Shown: piece by piece, positions 52,294 to 61,794 of the stretch
How positions within the stretch are numbered: position 1 is the first letter of the stretch
How the letters are laid out: each line of letters begins with the position of its first letter
Assembly: GCA_038405435.1 (NCBI GenBank)
Contig: JBBYHZ010000008.1
Strand: one strand, 5' to 3'
DNA length: 64,000 nucleotides
Origin: Dryocola clanedunensis_A
Lineage (GTDB): Bacteria; Pseudomonadota; Gammaproteobacteria; Enterobacterales; Enterobacteriaceae
Made by a program: the position numbers and the translations under genes
Notes under the pieces: generated by a model
What the model was told of the DNA's origin: nothing
The model's database searches: none
Seen by the model: the letters and a program-made list of their open reading frames with translations, nothing else

Positions 52294-54498
52294 TTAGAAG
52301 CGGAAGGTCGCGGTCGCAACCACCTGACGTTCTGCACCCCAGTAGCAGGCGTAGTCGCGGTAGCAGCTGGAGACATACTCACGATCGAACAGGTTGTTAA
52401 CGTTCACCCCAACGGACGAGCCGGGCATACCGAAGCGCGCCAGATCGTATTTCACCATCGCATCCGCGACCGTATAGCTCGCTACGTTGAAGGCTTCGTT
52501 AGTCTGCGGGCCAGTGGTGTAGAAGCTGGACGTAGAGCCAACATAGCGCGCGCCTGCGCCAAAGGTTAATCCGCTGAGCGCCGTTTCGTGGAAGGTGTAG
52601 TCAGCCCACAGGGAGGCCATGTTGCGCGGCACTTCCGCAGGACGCTTGCCTTCATACAGCGTGTCGTGGGTGTATTCGGCGTCGGTGAAGCTGTAGGCCG
52701 CGGTCACGTTGATGTTTTCGTTTACGGCTGCCTTCGCTTCCAGCTCAAAGCCGCGGGAGCGAATTTCACCGCCCTGGGTGCTGAATGTAACATCACGCGG
52801 ATCAGGCGTGAGGTTTTTGTCTTTCGTCAGCTGGTACACCGCTGCGGTAATCACAACCGGCAGATCTTTCGGCACATATTTCACGCCAGCTTCGTACTGT
52901 TTACCCATTGAAGGATCAAATGGTTTTTTGTCCAGGCTTGCACCCGATACCGGCTCGAAAGATTCGCTGTAGCTGATGTACGGCGCGATACCGTTATCGA
53001 ACACGTAGTTCAGGCCGCCGCGCCAGGTAAACTGCTCGTCATTAATTTCCGCAGTGGTATTGCTGGAGCGCGTCAGAGTAGACGTTTTCGCGAAGTCGTA
53101 ACGCCCACCCAGGGTCAGTACAAACTTGTTCCATTCTGCCTGATCCTGTACGTACAGGCCGGTCTGCTCCTGACGGTTAAGCACTTCGTACGGGAAGAAA
53201 GTCACAACGTTCGCGTTACCGTACTGCGGGTTATGCATATCGATTGGGCTGGCAGAGCCATAATCCGCATCGATATCGTTACGCATACGCATGTAATCCA
53301 CACCGGTTAACAGGGTGTGGTCGACCGCGCCGGTTGCAAATTTAGCCTGCGCCTGGGTATCAACGGTGAAGTTGTTCAGGTCTTCATCGGAACGCACGTA
53401 GGCGCGGCTGATTTTGCCCGGGGAGATATAGCCGTTGCCGTACACGGAGTCGTACAGCGTATGAACCTGGGTGTAACGCAGGTTCTGGCGCACGGTCCAG
53501 GTATCGTTAAATTCATGTGCGAAGCTGTAGCCCACCATCTGCTGACGACGCGCCAGCTTGTTGCTGTCTTCGCCTTCGTTGAAATCAGTTGGCAGCTTGT
53601 GTTCGTTACCGTTCGCGTCTTTATAAGGCACCACGGTGCCTTCACGCGGCAGCCAGCCGTAGTAACCCGCATGCGGGTCGCTCTGGAAGTTGCTCAGGAA
53701 GGTGAAATCGGTTTTGTCATCCGGACGCCAGCTGAAGGAAGGGGCGATAGCGTAGCGGTTAGATTTCACCATCTCCTGCTGTGCGTTTTCACTGCGGGCA
53801 AGGCCGGTCAGACGATAGGAGTACACGCCGTCATCGTCCAGCGCGTCGCTGAAGTCAAAACCAGTCTGCCACAGGTTATCGGTACCCATTTTGAACTGGA
53901 TTTCTTTCAGCGGCTCGGTAGTCGGACGCTTGCTGACCATGCTGACAACGCCGCCCGGGTTGCTCTTCCCGTAAAGGACGGATACCGGGCCGCGCAGCAG
54001 CTCAACGCGCTCAAGGAAGTACGGATCCATGGAGGCTTCTGAGTAGTTATCGCCCTGAAGCTTCATGCCGTCCAGATACTGGTTGGTATTGACGGTCGAA
54101 GAAGTTGTGAAGCCACGGATAGACACAACGTCGTAGGCAGAGGAGCTGCCGCGAGTAGAGAAGACGCCCGGCGTATAGCTCAGCGCGTCTTTAACGGTCT
54201 GCGGCTGTTTGGTTTCCATTTCTTCACGTGTCACAACAGAAATAGACTGCGGCGTCTTTTCAATTGGCGTGTCGGTTTTGGTGGCGGTCACGGTACGTTT
54301 TGCCGCAACGGTCGCAGCAGGGCCCAGCGGATCTTCCTGCGCTACAGGTGCCGCAATAACGGTAATGGTGTCTTCTTTCTTGGTTGCGGTATCCGCGGCG
54401 AAGCTCGATACGCTGACGCCGCCCAGGGTGGCCGCAACGAACAGTGCAAGTTGACGAACGGAGGTGTTAACTGGAAGTCCCACGAGTGAACGCGCCAT
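52294..54498 (-). CDS. fhuA: ferrichrome outer-membrane transporter, TonB-dependent
   Basis: TonB-dependent importer of ferrichrome, also a receptor for phages and colicin M in E. coli. The 734-residue precursor has a signal peptide (about 1-34), the TonB box EDTITV, a plug domain (about 60-190) and a 22-strand barrel ending in ATATFRF. The loop that matches E. coli L4 is shortened to GNGYISPGKISRAY and has no Cys pair, while the C-terminal Cys pair (SSCYRDYACYW) is kept. First gene of the operon. Confidence 0.95.
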   Translation of the reverse strand: MARSLVGLPVNTSVRQLALFVAATLGGVSVSSFAADTATKKEDTITVIAAPVAQEDPLGPAATVAAKRTVTATKTDTPIEKTPQSISVVTREEMETKQPQTVKDALSYTPGVFSTRGSSSAYDVVSIRGFTTSSTVNTNQYLDGMKLQGDNYSEASMDPYFLERVELLRGPVSVLYGKSNPGGVVSMVSKRPTTEPLKEIQFKMGTDNLWQTGFDFSDALDDDGVYSYRLTGLARSENAQQEMVKSNRYAIAPSFSWRPDDKTDFTFLSNFQSDPHAGYYGWLPREGTVVPYKDANGNEHKLPTDFNEGEDSNKLARRQQMVGYSFAHEFNDTWTVRQNLRYTQVHTLYDSVYGNGYISPGKISRAYVRSDEDLNNFTVDTQAQAKFATGAVDHTLLTGVDYMRMRNDIDADYGSASPIDMHNPQYGNANVVTFFPYEVLNRQEQTGLYVQDQAEWNKFVLTLGGRYDFAKTSTLTRSSNTTAEINDEQFTWRGGLNYVFDNGIAPYISYSESFEPVSGASLDKKPFDPSMGKQYEAGVKYVPKDLPVVITAAVYQLTKDKNLTPDPRDVTFSTQGGEIRSRGFELEAKAAVNENINVTAAYSFTDAEYTHDTLYEGKRPAEVPRNMASLWADYTFHETALSGLTFGAGARYVGSTSSFYTTGPQTNEAFNVASYTVADAMVKYDLARFGMPGSSVGVNVNNLFDREYVSSCYRDYACYWGAERQVVATATFRF

Positions 54499-54522
54499 TG
54501 TATAATCTCTGATGAAGTGAAG

Positions 54523-54553
54523 AATGATAACCTAAACGATAATTATTATTATG
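54523..54553 (-). promoter_or_regulatory. probable Fur box upstream of fhuA
   Basis: On the minus strand ATAATAATAATTATCG and GGTTATCATTC lie 25 to 55 bases before the fhuA ATG. They match overlapping GATAAT-type hexamers of the Fur site. Iron repression of fhuACDB is well known in E. coli. Confidence 0.7.
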
Positions 54554-54653
54554 CCGCAGAATAATAGACGAAACGGAAAGCGCATAGCAAGCGGATCACA
54601 ACCCTGACGGGACTGAGGGAATAATAATTAACCAGAGGGATTGTGCGGGGATA

Positions 54654-54689
54654 GAAAAAAGAAAAGCCCCCGTGAGTAACGAGGGCTTT
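54654..54689 (-). terminator. mrcB terminator
   Basis: On the minus strand an 11-bp stem with one wobble (AAAGCCCTCGT / ACGGGGGCTTT) is followed by TCTTTTTTC, 20 bases after the mrcB stop. The further gap to fhuA (54499-54653) holds the Fur region and nothing else I can name. Confidence 0.87.
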
Positions 54690-54708
54690 GTGGGCATATC
54701 AGGCCTGA

Positions 54709-57252
54709 TTATTTACTGCCAAACATGTCCTTGATCCAGCCGGCAACGCCGTCGCTCTCTTCCTGCTTCTGAGGCTGCTGCTGTTGCTGCTGTTGTGGCT
54801 GCTGCTGAGGCTGCTCAGAAGACTGGTCGAACGGGTTGTTCGTCTGCTGCTGTTGCAGGCTCTGCTGGCAAAGCGCATCCGGGTTCGTTGTCCAGACAGG
54901 CAGGGTACGCGTCTGACCGCCGCTGCACTGGAAGTTACCCGCGTCATCCACGCCCATATCCACGATATCTTCCGGCTGCGTTAGCGTCAGCGGGATCGGC
55001 GTTTGCGCCGCGAGATAACGCTGATAAAGCGCCATCGCACCGCTTGCGCCGTACAGCTTCGTTGGCTGGTTGTTATCGCGCCCTACCCAGGTGATGGTCA
55101 CTTCTTTGCCATCAATGCCCGCAAACCAGGTATCCACGTTGTTGTTGGTGGTCCCCGTTTTACCGGCCAGGTGAAGCTTTGGATATTTACTGCCCAGCGC
55201 ACGCCCCGTACCACGGGCCATAACCTGCTGCATGGTATAGAGCGTCATGTACGCCGCCTGCGGTGGCACCGCCTGCTCTGCCTGCGGGAAGCTCTGATAC
55301 AGCACCGTGCCGTCTTCGGAAATAACCGAGCGCAGCGCGGAAAGCGTTGCACGGCTGCCGCCGCTGGCGATGGTCTGGAACGCCTGTGCGACCTGAATTG
55401 GCGTCAGGTTCAGCGCCCCCAGAATCATGGCCGGTACCGGGTTCAGCTGGTCTTTCGGCACGCCCAGTTTAGTCCAGGTATCCGTGATGGCAGGCAGACC
55501 AATCGCCATGCCAAGGTTAACCGTTGGCACGTTCATGGAGCGCGCTAGCGCATCCACCAGCATAACCTGGCCGCTGAAGCGCTTATCGTCGTTCTGCGGG
55601 GACCAGACCTGGCCGTTAGGCTGGCGCAGGGAGATTGGCGCATCCGCAATCCAGGTATTCAGGCGATAGGTATCCGGCTTGCTTAACGCGGTCAGATAGG
55701 TCGCCGGTTTCGCCAGCGAGCCGATTGAACGGCGCGCCTGCATGGCGCGGTTAAAGCCTGCAAACTGCGTTTCCGCCCCGCCGACCATCGCGCGCACTTC
55801 GCCGGTATAGCGGTCAACGATAACCATTGCCGCTTCCAGATCCTTCAGCTTACGGGAGGCGCGCAGAACCGGTACGCCTTCGCTCACCGCTTTTTCCGCC
55901 GCATCCTGAGACACCGAATCGAAGGTGGTGAAGATCTTCACGCCGGAGAGATCTTTCACTTTGTCGCCCAGCTTCGCCTGCAGCTCGTTACGCACCATCT
56001 GCATAAACGCCGGCTGCGGTGAAATCACCCCGCCGCGCGGCTGCACGCCCAGAGGACGCGCGCTCAGCATGTCGTACAGCTCCTGATCGATAACCTTCTG
56101 CTCCTGCAGCAGGCGCAGCACCAGGTTGCGACGCTCAAGCGCCAGCTTCGGATTACGCCACGGGTTATAGATCGACGCCCCTTTCACCATGCCCACCAGC
56201 AGCGCCTGCTGATCGAGGCTCAGCTCTTCAACCGGGCGGCCGAAGTAGTAGAGGCTCGCCAGCGGGAAACCACGGATTTCGTTGTCGCCGCTCTGGCCGA
56301 GATACACCTCGTTCAGGTACAGCTCGAGGATGCGATCTTTGCCGTAGCGGGCATCCATGATCAGCGCCATGTACGCTTCGTTCGCCTTACGCCAGTACGT
56401 TCTTTTGCTGGAGAGGAACAGGTTCTTCACCAGCTGCTGCGTCAGGGTACTCGCCCCCTGCACCGTACGGCCTGCCGTCAGGTTCGCCAGCATGGCACGG
56501 CCGATAGAGTAAAGGCTGATACCGTCATGCTCGTAGAAGTGACGGTCTTCGGTGGCAATTAGCGTGTCCACCAGCAGGTCCGGGAAGCCCGTACGCGGCA
56601 CGAACAGACGCTGTTCGCCGTTTGGCGAAGAGAGCATGGTGATCAGGCGCGGATCCAGACGGAAGAAACCGAAGCTGCGGTTGTTATCCATGTTCTGGAT
56701 CGACTCGAGGCGGTCGCCGTCAAAGACGAGGCGCGCGCGGATCTGCCCTTCTTTGCTGTCCGGGAAATCAAAGGGCCGACGGATCATCTCGATGCTGTTG
56801 GCCTGCACGGTAAACTCACCCGGACGCGTCATGCGCGTGACCTGGCGGTACTGGGTGGCTTCCAGCAGGTTCACCATCTCTTTTTTGCTGTACGGCATGT
56901 CCGGCTCAAGGTTCACCATGCGGCCATAGACCGCCGCAGGGAGCTGCCAGACTTTACCGTCGATGCGGCTGCGGATCTGCTGGTCCAGATAGACCCCGTA
57001 GATCACAAACAGCACCACAAAGACGACGAACAGCTTCAGCAGGAACCATAGCCAGCGGTGTTTCTTCCGTGGCGGACGGCCGTTACCGCCCCCCTTCCCT
57101 TTACGTGGTGGCATCGGTTCCTCGTCTTGATAATCATCTTCGTAATCATCGTCATACTCTTCTTCCCTGACCCGACGACGGCTTACTTTTTCTTTCGCGG
57201 GACGAGAGGGTTTCCCCTTGCGTCCAATAGGTTCGCGGTCATTCCCCGCCAT
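54709..57252 (-). CDS. mrcB: penicillin-binding protein 1B
   Basis: Bifunctional class A enzyme that polymerises and cross-links peptidoglycan. The 847 residues comprise a charged cytoplasmic tail (1-65), one membrane helix (about 66-88), the UB2H domain that binds LpoB, a transglycosylase domain (TEDRHFYEHDG with the catalytic Glu), and a transpeptidase domain with SIGSLAKP, SMN and KTGT motifs. The C-terminal tail is Gln/Pro-rich. The start is MAGNDREPIG; Met 47 matches the internal start of the short E. coli isoform. Confidence 0.96.
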   Translation of the reverse strand: MAGNDREPIGRKGKPSRPAKEKVSRRRVREEEYDDDYEDDYQDEEPMPPRKGKGGGNGRPPRKKHRWLWFLLKLFVVFVVLFVIYGVYLDQQIRSRIDGKVWQLPAAVYGRMVNLEPDMPYSKKEMVNLLEATQYRQVTRMTRPGEFTVQANSIEMIRRPFDFPDSKEGQIRARLVFDGDRLESIQNMDNNRSFGFFRLDPRLITMLSSPNGEQRLFVPRTGFPDLLVDTLIATEDRHFYEHDGISLYSIGRAMLANLTAGRTVQGASTLTQQLVKNLFLSSKRTYWRKANEAYMALIMDARYGKDRILELYLNEVYLGQSGDNEIRGFPLASLYYFGRPVEELSLDQQALLVGMVKGASIYNPWRNPKLALERRNLVLRLLQEQKVIDQELYDMLSARPLGVQPRGGVISPQPAFMQMVRNELQAKLGDKVKDLSGVKIFTTFDSVSQDAAEKAVSEGVPVLRASRKLKDLEAAMVIVDRYTGEVRAMVGGAETQFAGFNRAMQARRSIGSLAKPATYLTALSKPDTYRLNTWIADAPISLRQPNGQVWSPQNDDKRFSGQVMLVDALARSMNVPTVNLGMAIGLPAITDTWTKLGVPKDQLNPVPAMILGALNLTPIQVAQAFQTIASGGSRATLSALRSVISEDGTVLYQSFPQAEQAVPPQAAYMTLYTMQQVMARGTGRALGSKYPKLHLAGKTGTTNNNVDTWFAGIDGKEVTITWVGRDNNQPTKLYGASGAMALYQRYLAAQTPIPLTLTQPEDIVDMGVDDAGNFQCSGGQTRTLPVWTTNPDALCQQSLQQQQTNNPFDQSSEQPQQQPQQQQQQQPQKQEESDGVAGWIKDMFGSK

Positions 57253-57331
57253 TGCTTTCTCCACCAAATATAAGGCGCACGGCCTGATTCTCCTTTCTTC
57301 CACGGCTTGCGGAAGAAGAAATCTCTCAAAG

Positions 57332-59764
57332 TCACTGGTACTTTTTGGTACGCCTTGTCGGCAGCGCATCGGCCGGAGAGTCCGGCCATACATGCTTCGG
57401 ATAGCGCCCTTTCATCTCTTTTTGCACCTCCCTGTAGGCCCCGTTCCAGAACGCGGTCAAATCACGCGTGACCTGTAGCGGACGCTGAGCGGGAGAGAGC
57501 AGCTCAAGCACCAGCGGGACGCGCCCCCCGGCAATCACCGGGGTTTGCGCTTCGCCAAACATTTCCTGCATTCGTACCGCCAGCGCGGGAGGGTTGTCCT
57601 CATCGTAACGAATGGCAATCTGGCTTCCGGTCGGCACAGTGTAATGAGTTGGCAGCGCAGTATCCAGACGTTGACGCTGTGACCAGCCGAGCCAGTTTTG
57701 TATCGCCCTGGTAAGGTCGATATTTTTCAGGGCGCGCAGCGAGTGGACGCCGTTCATTTCCGGCAGCAGCCAGCCCTCTAAATCACGCAGCAGCGCCTCG
57801 TCGCTCATTTCAGACCATTCTTGCTCAGGCAGCCATTTTGCCGCGCAGGCCAGCCGAATACGCAGCTGCTGCGCCTGCGGCGTCCAGTTCAGCACGCTCA
57901 GCCCCCGCTCGCGAATACCGTTGAGCATCGCCCGATGCAGCTCCTCTTCCGACGGTTTCGCCAGCGGCCGCACTTTTACCACCAGCTGGCCAATCTGCTG
58001 GCGGCGAAACGCCTTCAGCGTGCCCTGCGTTTCGTCCCACTCCACGGAGTCGCTTTGCCCGAGCAGCGCAGGCACGCTGGCAATGAGATTGTCGATGTCC
58101 AGCGGCAAAGCCTGAAGCATTCGCGCATCCGGCGTCTGGCTGCCCTGTAAAAGCAGCGGCGCTAACAGCCATTCATAGCGGGTGAGCGCATCATCCTGAT
58201 TTAACATTGCGCCCATGCCGTTCGCCAGCTGGTAGCGACCTTCCTGCCCACGCCTGCGGGCAATGCGGTCGGCAAAGGCCCGGGCGAGCAGCGGCCCTGC
58301 CAGCGAGATATCCGCCTGACCGCCACGACTGTTTAGACGCTTCAGAAGCCTGGCGCTGCGCTGCTGCCAGTTATCCTGACGGCGGCTGAAGGCGTTGCGT
58401 AAATCGCTGTCCTGACCGCGCGGCGGCTCTTCCAGAATTGCCGCCAGCCTGGCCGCAGTGGCCTGCTCATCGGGTGTTCTGGCGGCAATCAACATCGCCG
58501 CTAAACGGGGATCGTTGCCGAGCTGCGCCATTTTCTGGCCCGCCGGGGTCAGGTGCTCCTGCTCATCCAGCGCGTTCAGCTGCCGCAAAAGCTTCCGTGC
58601 CGCATGCAGATTAGCCGCAGGCGGCAGATCCAGCCAGGTAAGCTGCTCCGGCTGCTGGCAGCCCCACTGTAAAAGCTCAAGCAGCAGGCCGGAAAGATCG
58701 CTTTGCAGGATTTCCGGCTCGCTTTGCGCGGCGGCGCGTTCGGCCTGCTCCGCGCTGGTGAGATGCAGGCAAATACCCGGTTCGAGACGCCCGGCACGGC
58801 CCGCGCGCTGGGTCATGGAGGCCTGGCTGATGCGCTGGGTCACCAGGCGGGTCAGCCCGGTTCGCACGTCAAAACGGGCTACACGCTCCTGGCCGCTGTC
58901 CACCACCAGGCGGATGCCTTCAATCGTCAGGCTCGTCTCGGCAATGTTGGTTGCCAGCACGACCTTGCGCGTGCCCGGCACGGCCGGAAGTATAGCTTTA
59001 CGCTGTTCGCTCAGCGGCAGCGCACCGTACAGAGGGCAAAGCTGAACGTCGCTGGCTACGCGCTCCCGCAGCTGCTCCTGCACGCGCTGGATCTCCCCGA
59101 CGCCCGGCAAAAACAGAAGCAGCGACCCCGACTCTTCACGCAGCAGGTTTGCCACCGCGACCGCGACGGCTTCGTCAAAACGTTGATGGGTAGCCAGCGG
59201 GCTATAGCGCCGCTCGACAGGAAAAGCGCGGCCTTCGGAGCTGATGACGGGCGCGTCCGGCAGGCATTTTTGCAGGCGCTGGTTATCCAGCGTGGCCGAC
59301 ATAATCAGCAGCTTCAAATCTTCACGCAGCCCCTGCTGCACGTCCAGCAGAAGCGCGAGCGCCAGATCGGTCTGCAGGCTGCGCTCGTGGAATTCATCAA
59401 GGATAACCAGCGCGATGCCGGTGAGTTCAGGATCGCGCTGGATCAGGCGGGTCAAAATCCCTTCGGTCACTACTTCCAGCCTGGTATCAGGCCCGACGCA
59501 GGTTTCCGCCCGCATCCGATAGCCGACCGTTTCGCCGGGCTTCTCGCCAAGAAGCTCCGCCAGGCGCTGGGCAACGTTGCGGGCGGCGAGGCGGCGCGGT
59601 TCAAGCAGCAGAATTTTTCCGCTCAAACCGCCCTCTTTGAGGATTTGCAGCGGGAGCCAGGTGGATTTCCCTGCCCCGGTAGGCGCGTTAAGCAGCACCT
59701 GCGGCGCGACTTGCAGCGCGCTGAGAACATCGGTTAGGACCGCGGCGACAGGTAATGACGACAC
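57332..59764 (-). CDS. hrpB: ATP-dependent RNA helicase-like protein
   Basis: DEAH-box-type helicase of 810 residues; its substrate in the cell is not established. Walker A is APTGAGKST (27-35), the box is DEFH (LDEFHERS), then SATLDN, the RecA-2 motif QRAGRAGR, and the HrpB-specific C-terminal domain ending in RRTKKYQ. The start is GTG with GGAG upstream; the frame stays open for 384 bases beyond it, across thpR, which is chance. Confidence 0.94.
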   Translation of the reverse strand: MSSLPVAAVLTDVLSALQVAPQVLLNAPTGAGKSTWLPLQILKEGGLSGKILLLEPRRLAARNVAQRLAELLGEKPGETVGYRMRAETCVGPDTRLEVVTEGILTRLIQRDPELTGIALVILDEFHERSLQTDLALALLLDVQQGLREDLKLLIMSATLDNQRLQKCLPDAPVISSEGRAFPVERRYSPLATHQRFDEAVAVAVANLLREESGSLLLFLPGVGEIQRVQEQLRERVASDVQLCPLYGALPLSEQRKAILPAVPGTRKVVLATNIAETSLTIEGIRLVVDSGQERVARFDVRTGLTRLVTQRISQASMTQRAGRAGRLEPGICLHLTSAEQAERAAAQSEPEILQSDLSGLLLELLQWGCQQPEQLTWLDLPPAANLHAARKLLRQLNALDEQEHLTPAGQKMAQLGNDPRLAAMLIAARTPDEQATAARLAAILEEPPRGQDSDLRNAFSRRQDNWQQRSARLLKRLNSRGGQADISLAGPLLARAFADRIARRRGQEGRYQLANGMGAMLNQDDALTRYEWLLAPLLLQGSQTPDARMLQALPLDIDNLIASVPALLGQSDSVEWDETQGTLKAFRRQQIGQLVVKVRPLAKPSEEELHRAMLNGIRERGLSVLNWTPQAQQLRIRLACAAKWLPEQEWSEMSDEALLRDLEGWLLPEMNGVHSLRALKNIDLTRAIQNWLGWSQRQRLDTALPTHYTVPTGSQIAIRYDEDNPPALAVRMQEMFGEAQTPVIAGGRVPLVLELLSPAQRPLQVTRDLTAFWNGAYREVQKEMKGRYPKHVWPDSPADALPTRRTKKYQ

Positions 59765-59837
59765 AAACAGCTCCAAAGGGTTAACATACGCAATCGCGCA
59801 TTGTAGCATTCCGTACACACATAACCGAGAAACCCCC

Positions 59838-60377
59838 ATGGCCGACACTCGCCGTCTGTTCTTCGCCCTCGATATGCCCGCCGTGGTGCAGCGGCAGATC
59901 GTCAGCTGGCGTGCTGAGAACTTTCCCGCGGACGCCGGACGCCCCGTTGCGGCAGCGAATCTGCACCTGACGCTCGCTTTTTTGGGTGACGTCAGCGCCG
60001 AAAAACAGCGTGCGCTAAGCCGGCTGGCGGGACGTATCCAGCAGTCTGGCTTTACGCTAACGCTCGACGATGCCGGGCTGTGGGCGCGCTCAAAAGTCGT
60101 CTGGCTCGGCCCACGCCATGCGTCGCTGGGGCTTATCCAGCTGGCCAATATGCTGCGCGCCCAGGCCGCGCGTAACGGCTGCTACCAAAGCCCGCAGCCT
60201 TACCATCCTCACGTTACGCTCTACCGCAGCGTGACCCAGTCCGTCGCCATTCCACAGCCCAACTTCCGCTGGCAGTTTAAAGTTGAGGAGTTTGTGCTTT
60301 ACGAGTCAGTTTTCAGCCAGGGCCGCACCCGTTACCAGCCGCTGGAGCGCTGGCCGTTACATAATAAGGAAGAGTAA
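59838..60377 (+). CDS. thpR: RNA 2',3'-cyclic phosphodiesterase
   Basis: ThpR (LigT) of the 2H phosphoesterase family; it opens 2',3'-cyclic phosphates and has a weak reverse RNA ligase activity in vitro. The 179-residue protein has both HxTx motifs, HLTL at 43-46 and HVTL near 127. The ATG gives MADTRRLFFALD; the open frame upstream overlaps hrpB and is not coding. The stop touches the sfsA start (TAAATG). Confidence 0.94.
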   Translation: MADTRRLFFALDMPAVVQRQIVSWRAENFPADAGRPVAAANLHLTLAFLGDVSAEKQRALSRLAGRIQQSGFTLTLDDAGLWARSKVVWLGPRHASLGLIQLANMLRAQAARNGCYQSPQPYHPHVTLYRSVTQSVAIPQPNFRWQFKVEEFVLYESVFSQGRTRYQPLERWPLHNKEE

Positions 60378-61082
60378 ATGGAGTTTTCCCCGGCGCTGCA
60401 GCCAGCCACTTTAATTCAACGCTATAAGCGCTTTCTGGCGGATGTGGTCACCCCCCAGGGTGAATTGCTGACGCTACACTGCCCGAATACCGGCGCGATG
60501 ACCGGCTGCGCCACGCCGGGTGATACCGTCTGGTATTCCACCTCGGCCAATCCGAAGCGTAAATATGCCCACACCTGGGAAATTACCGAGACGCAAAACG
60601 GCGATTTTATCTGCGTGAATACGCTGCAGGCGAATAACGTGGTGAAGGAAGCGCTGGTCGAAAATCATTTTTCAGAATTAAGCGGTTACACAAAAATCCT
60701 TAGCGAAGTGAAGTACGGCGCAGAGCGCAGCCGGATCGATTTTATGTTACAGGCGGATAACAAAGTTAACTGCTATATTGAAGTGAAATCGGTCACGTTA
60801 TCCGAACAGGGAAGTGGCTTTTTCCCTGATGCTGTGAGCCTTCGCGGGCAGAAGCATCTGCGGGAATTGATGAGCGTGGTCAGGCATGGAGAGCGCGCAG
60901 TGCTGCTGTTTGCGGTGTTACACTCCGCCATCACTCGTGTCTCCCCGGCACGCCACATCGACGCAAAATATGCGCAACTATTGTGCGAGGCGCAGGAATG
61001 CGGGGTGGAAATATTGGCCTTGCGGGCAGAACTTTCTGCCAGAGGGCTGACGCTAACCTCGCCGTTACCTGTCTGTTTATAA
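60378..61082 (+). CDS. sfsA: sugar fermentation stimulation protein A
   Basis: A 234-residue protein with an OB-fold-like N-terminus and a nuclease-like core (RIDFMLQ and YIEVKSVTL carry acids resembling a PD-(D/E)XK site). In E. coli it was found as a stimulator of mal gene expression with CRP; the biochemical role is open. AAGGAAGAG precedes the ATG. It is coupled to thpR. Confidence 0.94.
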   Translation: MEFSPALQPATLIQRYKRFLADVVTPQGELLTLHCPNTGAMTGCATPGDTVWYSTSANPKRKYAHTWEITETQNGDFICVNTLQANNVVKEALVENHFSELSGYTKILSEVKYGAERSRIDFMLQADNKVNCYIEVKSVTLSEQGSGFFPDAVSLRGQKHLRELMSVVRHGERAVLLFAVLHSAITRVSPARHIDAKYAQLLCEAQECGVEILALRAELSARGLTLTSPLPVCL

Positions 61083-61275
61083 CATCTCATTTACAAAGAA
61101 CGGTTAACGCTTTTTGTATGTTTTGTGTTCTGGTCGCTCGCGTAAATACGCTTTTCCTCACAGGGTTGTCAATAGCGAAATTTATATAATTGCCATCCTG
61201 AAAAGCATCTGCTATTTATAGCGACCTGATTTTCCCCCAACAGGGGACCGATAGTGCGTGTTAAGGAGAAGCAAC
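61083..61275 (+). promoter_or_regulatory. dksA upstream region
   Basis: A 193-base gap with a clean -10-like TATAAT (61185-61190) but no matching -35 (TTGTCA at 61166-61171 is only 13 bases away). CCCC / GGGG near 61236-61248 can form a small hairpin before the AAGGAG site of dksA. I see no gene here. Confidence 0.4.
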
Positions 61276-61731
61276 ATGCAAGAAGGGCAAAAGCGTAAAA
61301 CATCGTCCCTGAGTATCCTCGCCATCGCTGGGGTGGAGCCTTACCAGGAGAAAGCGGGCGAAGAATACATGAACGAAGCCCAGCTGTCGCACTTCAGGCG
61401 TATTCTTGAAGCCTGGCGTAACCAACTTATGGACGAAGTTGATCGCACCGTCACGCACATGCAGGATGAAGCTGCTAACTTCCCGGACCCGGTCGACCGT
61501 GCCGCCCAGGAAGAGGAGTTCAGCCTGGAGCTGCGCAACCGCGATCGCGAACGTAAGCTGATCAAGAAGATCGAGAAGACGCTCAAGAAAGTAGAAGACG
61601 AAGATTTCGGCTACTGCGAATCCTGCGGCGTTGAGATTGGTATTCGCCGTCTTGAAGCACGTCCGACAGCTGATTTGTGTATCGACTGCAAAACGTTGGC
61701 AGAAATTCGCGAAAAACAGATGGCTGGCTAA
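61276..61731 (+). CDS. dksA: RNA polymerase-binding transcription factor
   Basis: DksA works with ppGpp in the stringent response, entering the RNA polymerase secondary channel. The 151-residue protein has the coiled coil (about 33-108) with tip residues Asp 71 and Asp 74, and a four-Cys zinc finger (CESC, 114-117, and CIDC, 135-138). The start is the ATG of MQEGQKRK behind AAGGAG; the open frame begins 18 bases earlier. It would act on the rRNA promoters at the other end of this window. Confidence 0.98.
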   Translation: MQEGQKRKTSSLSILAIAGVEPYQEKAGEEYMNEAQLSHFRRILEAWRNQLMDEVDRTVTHMQDEAANFPDPVDRAAQEEEFSLELRNRDRERKLIKKIEKTLKKVEDEDFGYCESCGVEIGIRRLEARPTADLCIDCKTLAEIREKQMAG

Positions 61732-61755
61732 CAGCACGCGATTTCACCACTTTCA

Positions 61756-61787
61756 AAGGCGGGAGTCTCTCCCGCCTTACTTATTTG
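61756..61787 (+). terminator. dksA-gluQ intercistronic terminator
   Basis: A perfect 10-bp stem (AAGGCGGGAG / CTCCCGCCTT) with a TCT loop and a weak T-rich tail, only 8 bases before gluQ. In Shigella a terminator at this place is reported to limit read-through from dksA into gluQ. Confidence 0.8.
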
Positions 61788-61794
61788 TAGACTC

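Noticed and set aside
59765..60148. N-terminal extension of hrpB
   Set aside because: It overlaps thpR on the other strand and has no helicase similarity; GTG at 59764 has a ribosome site.
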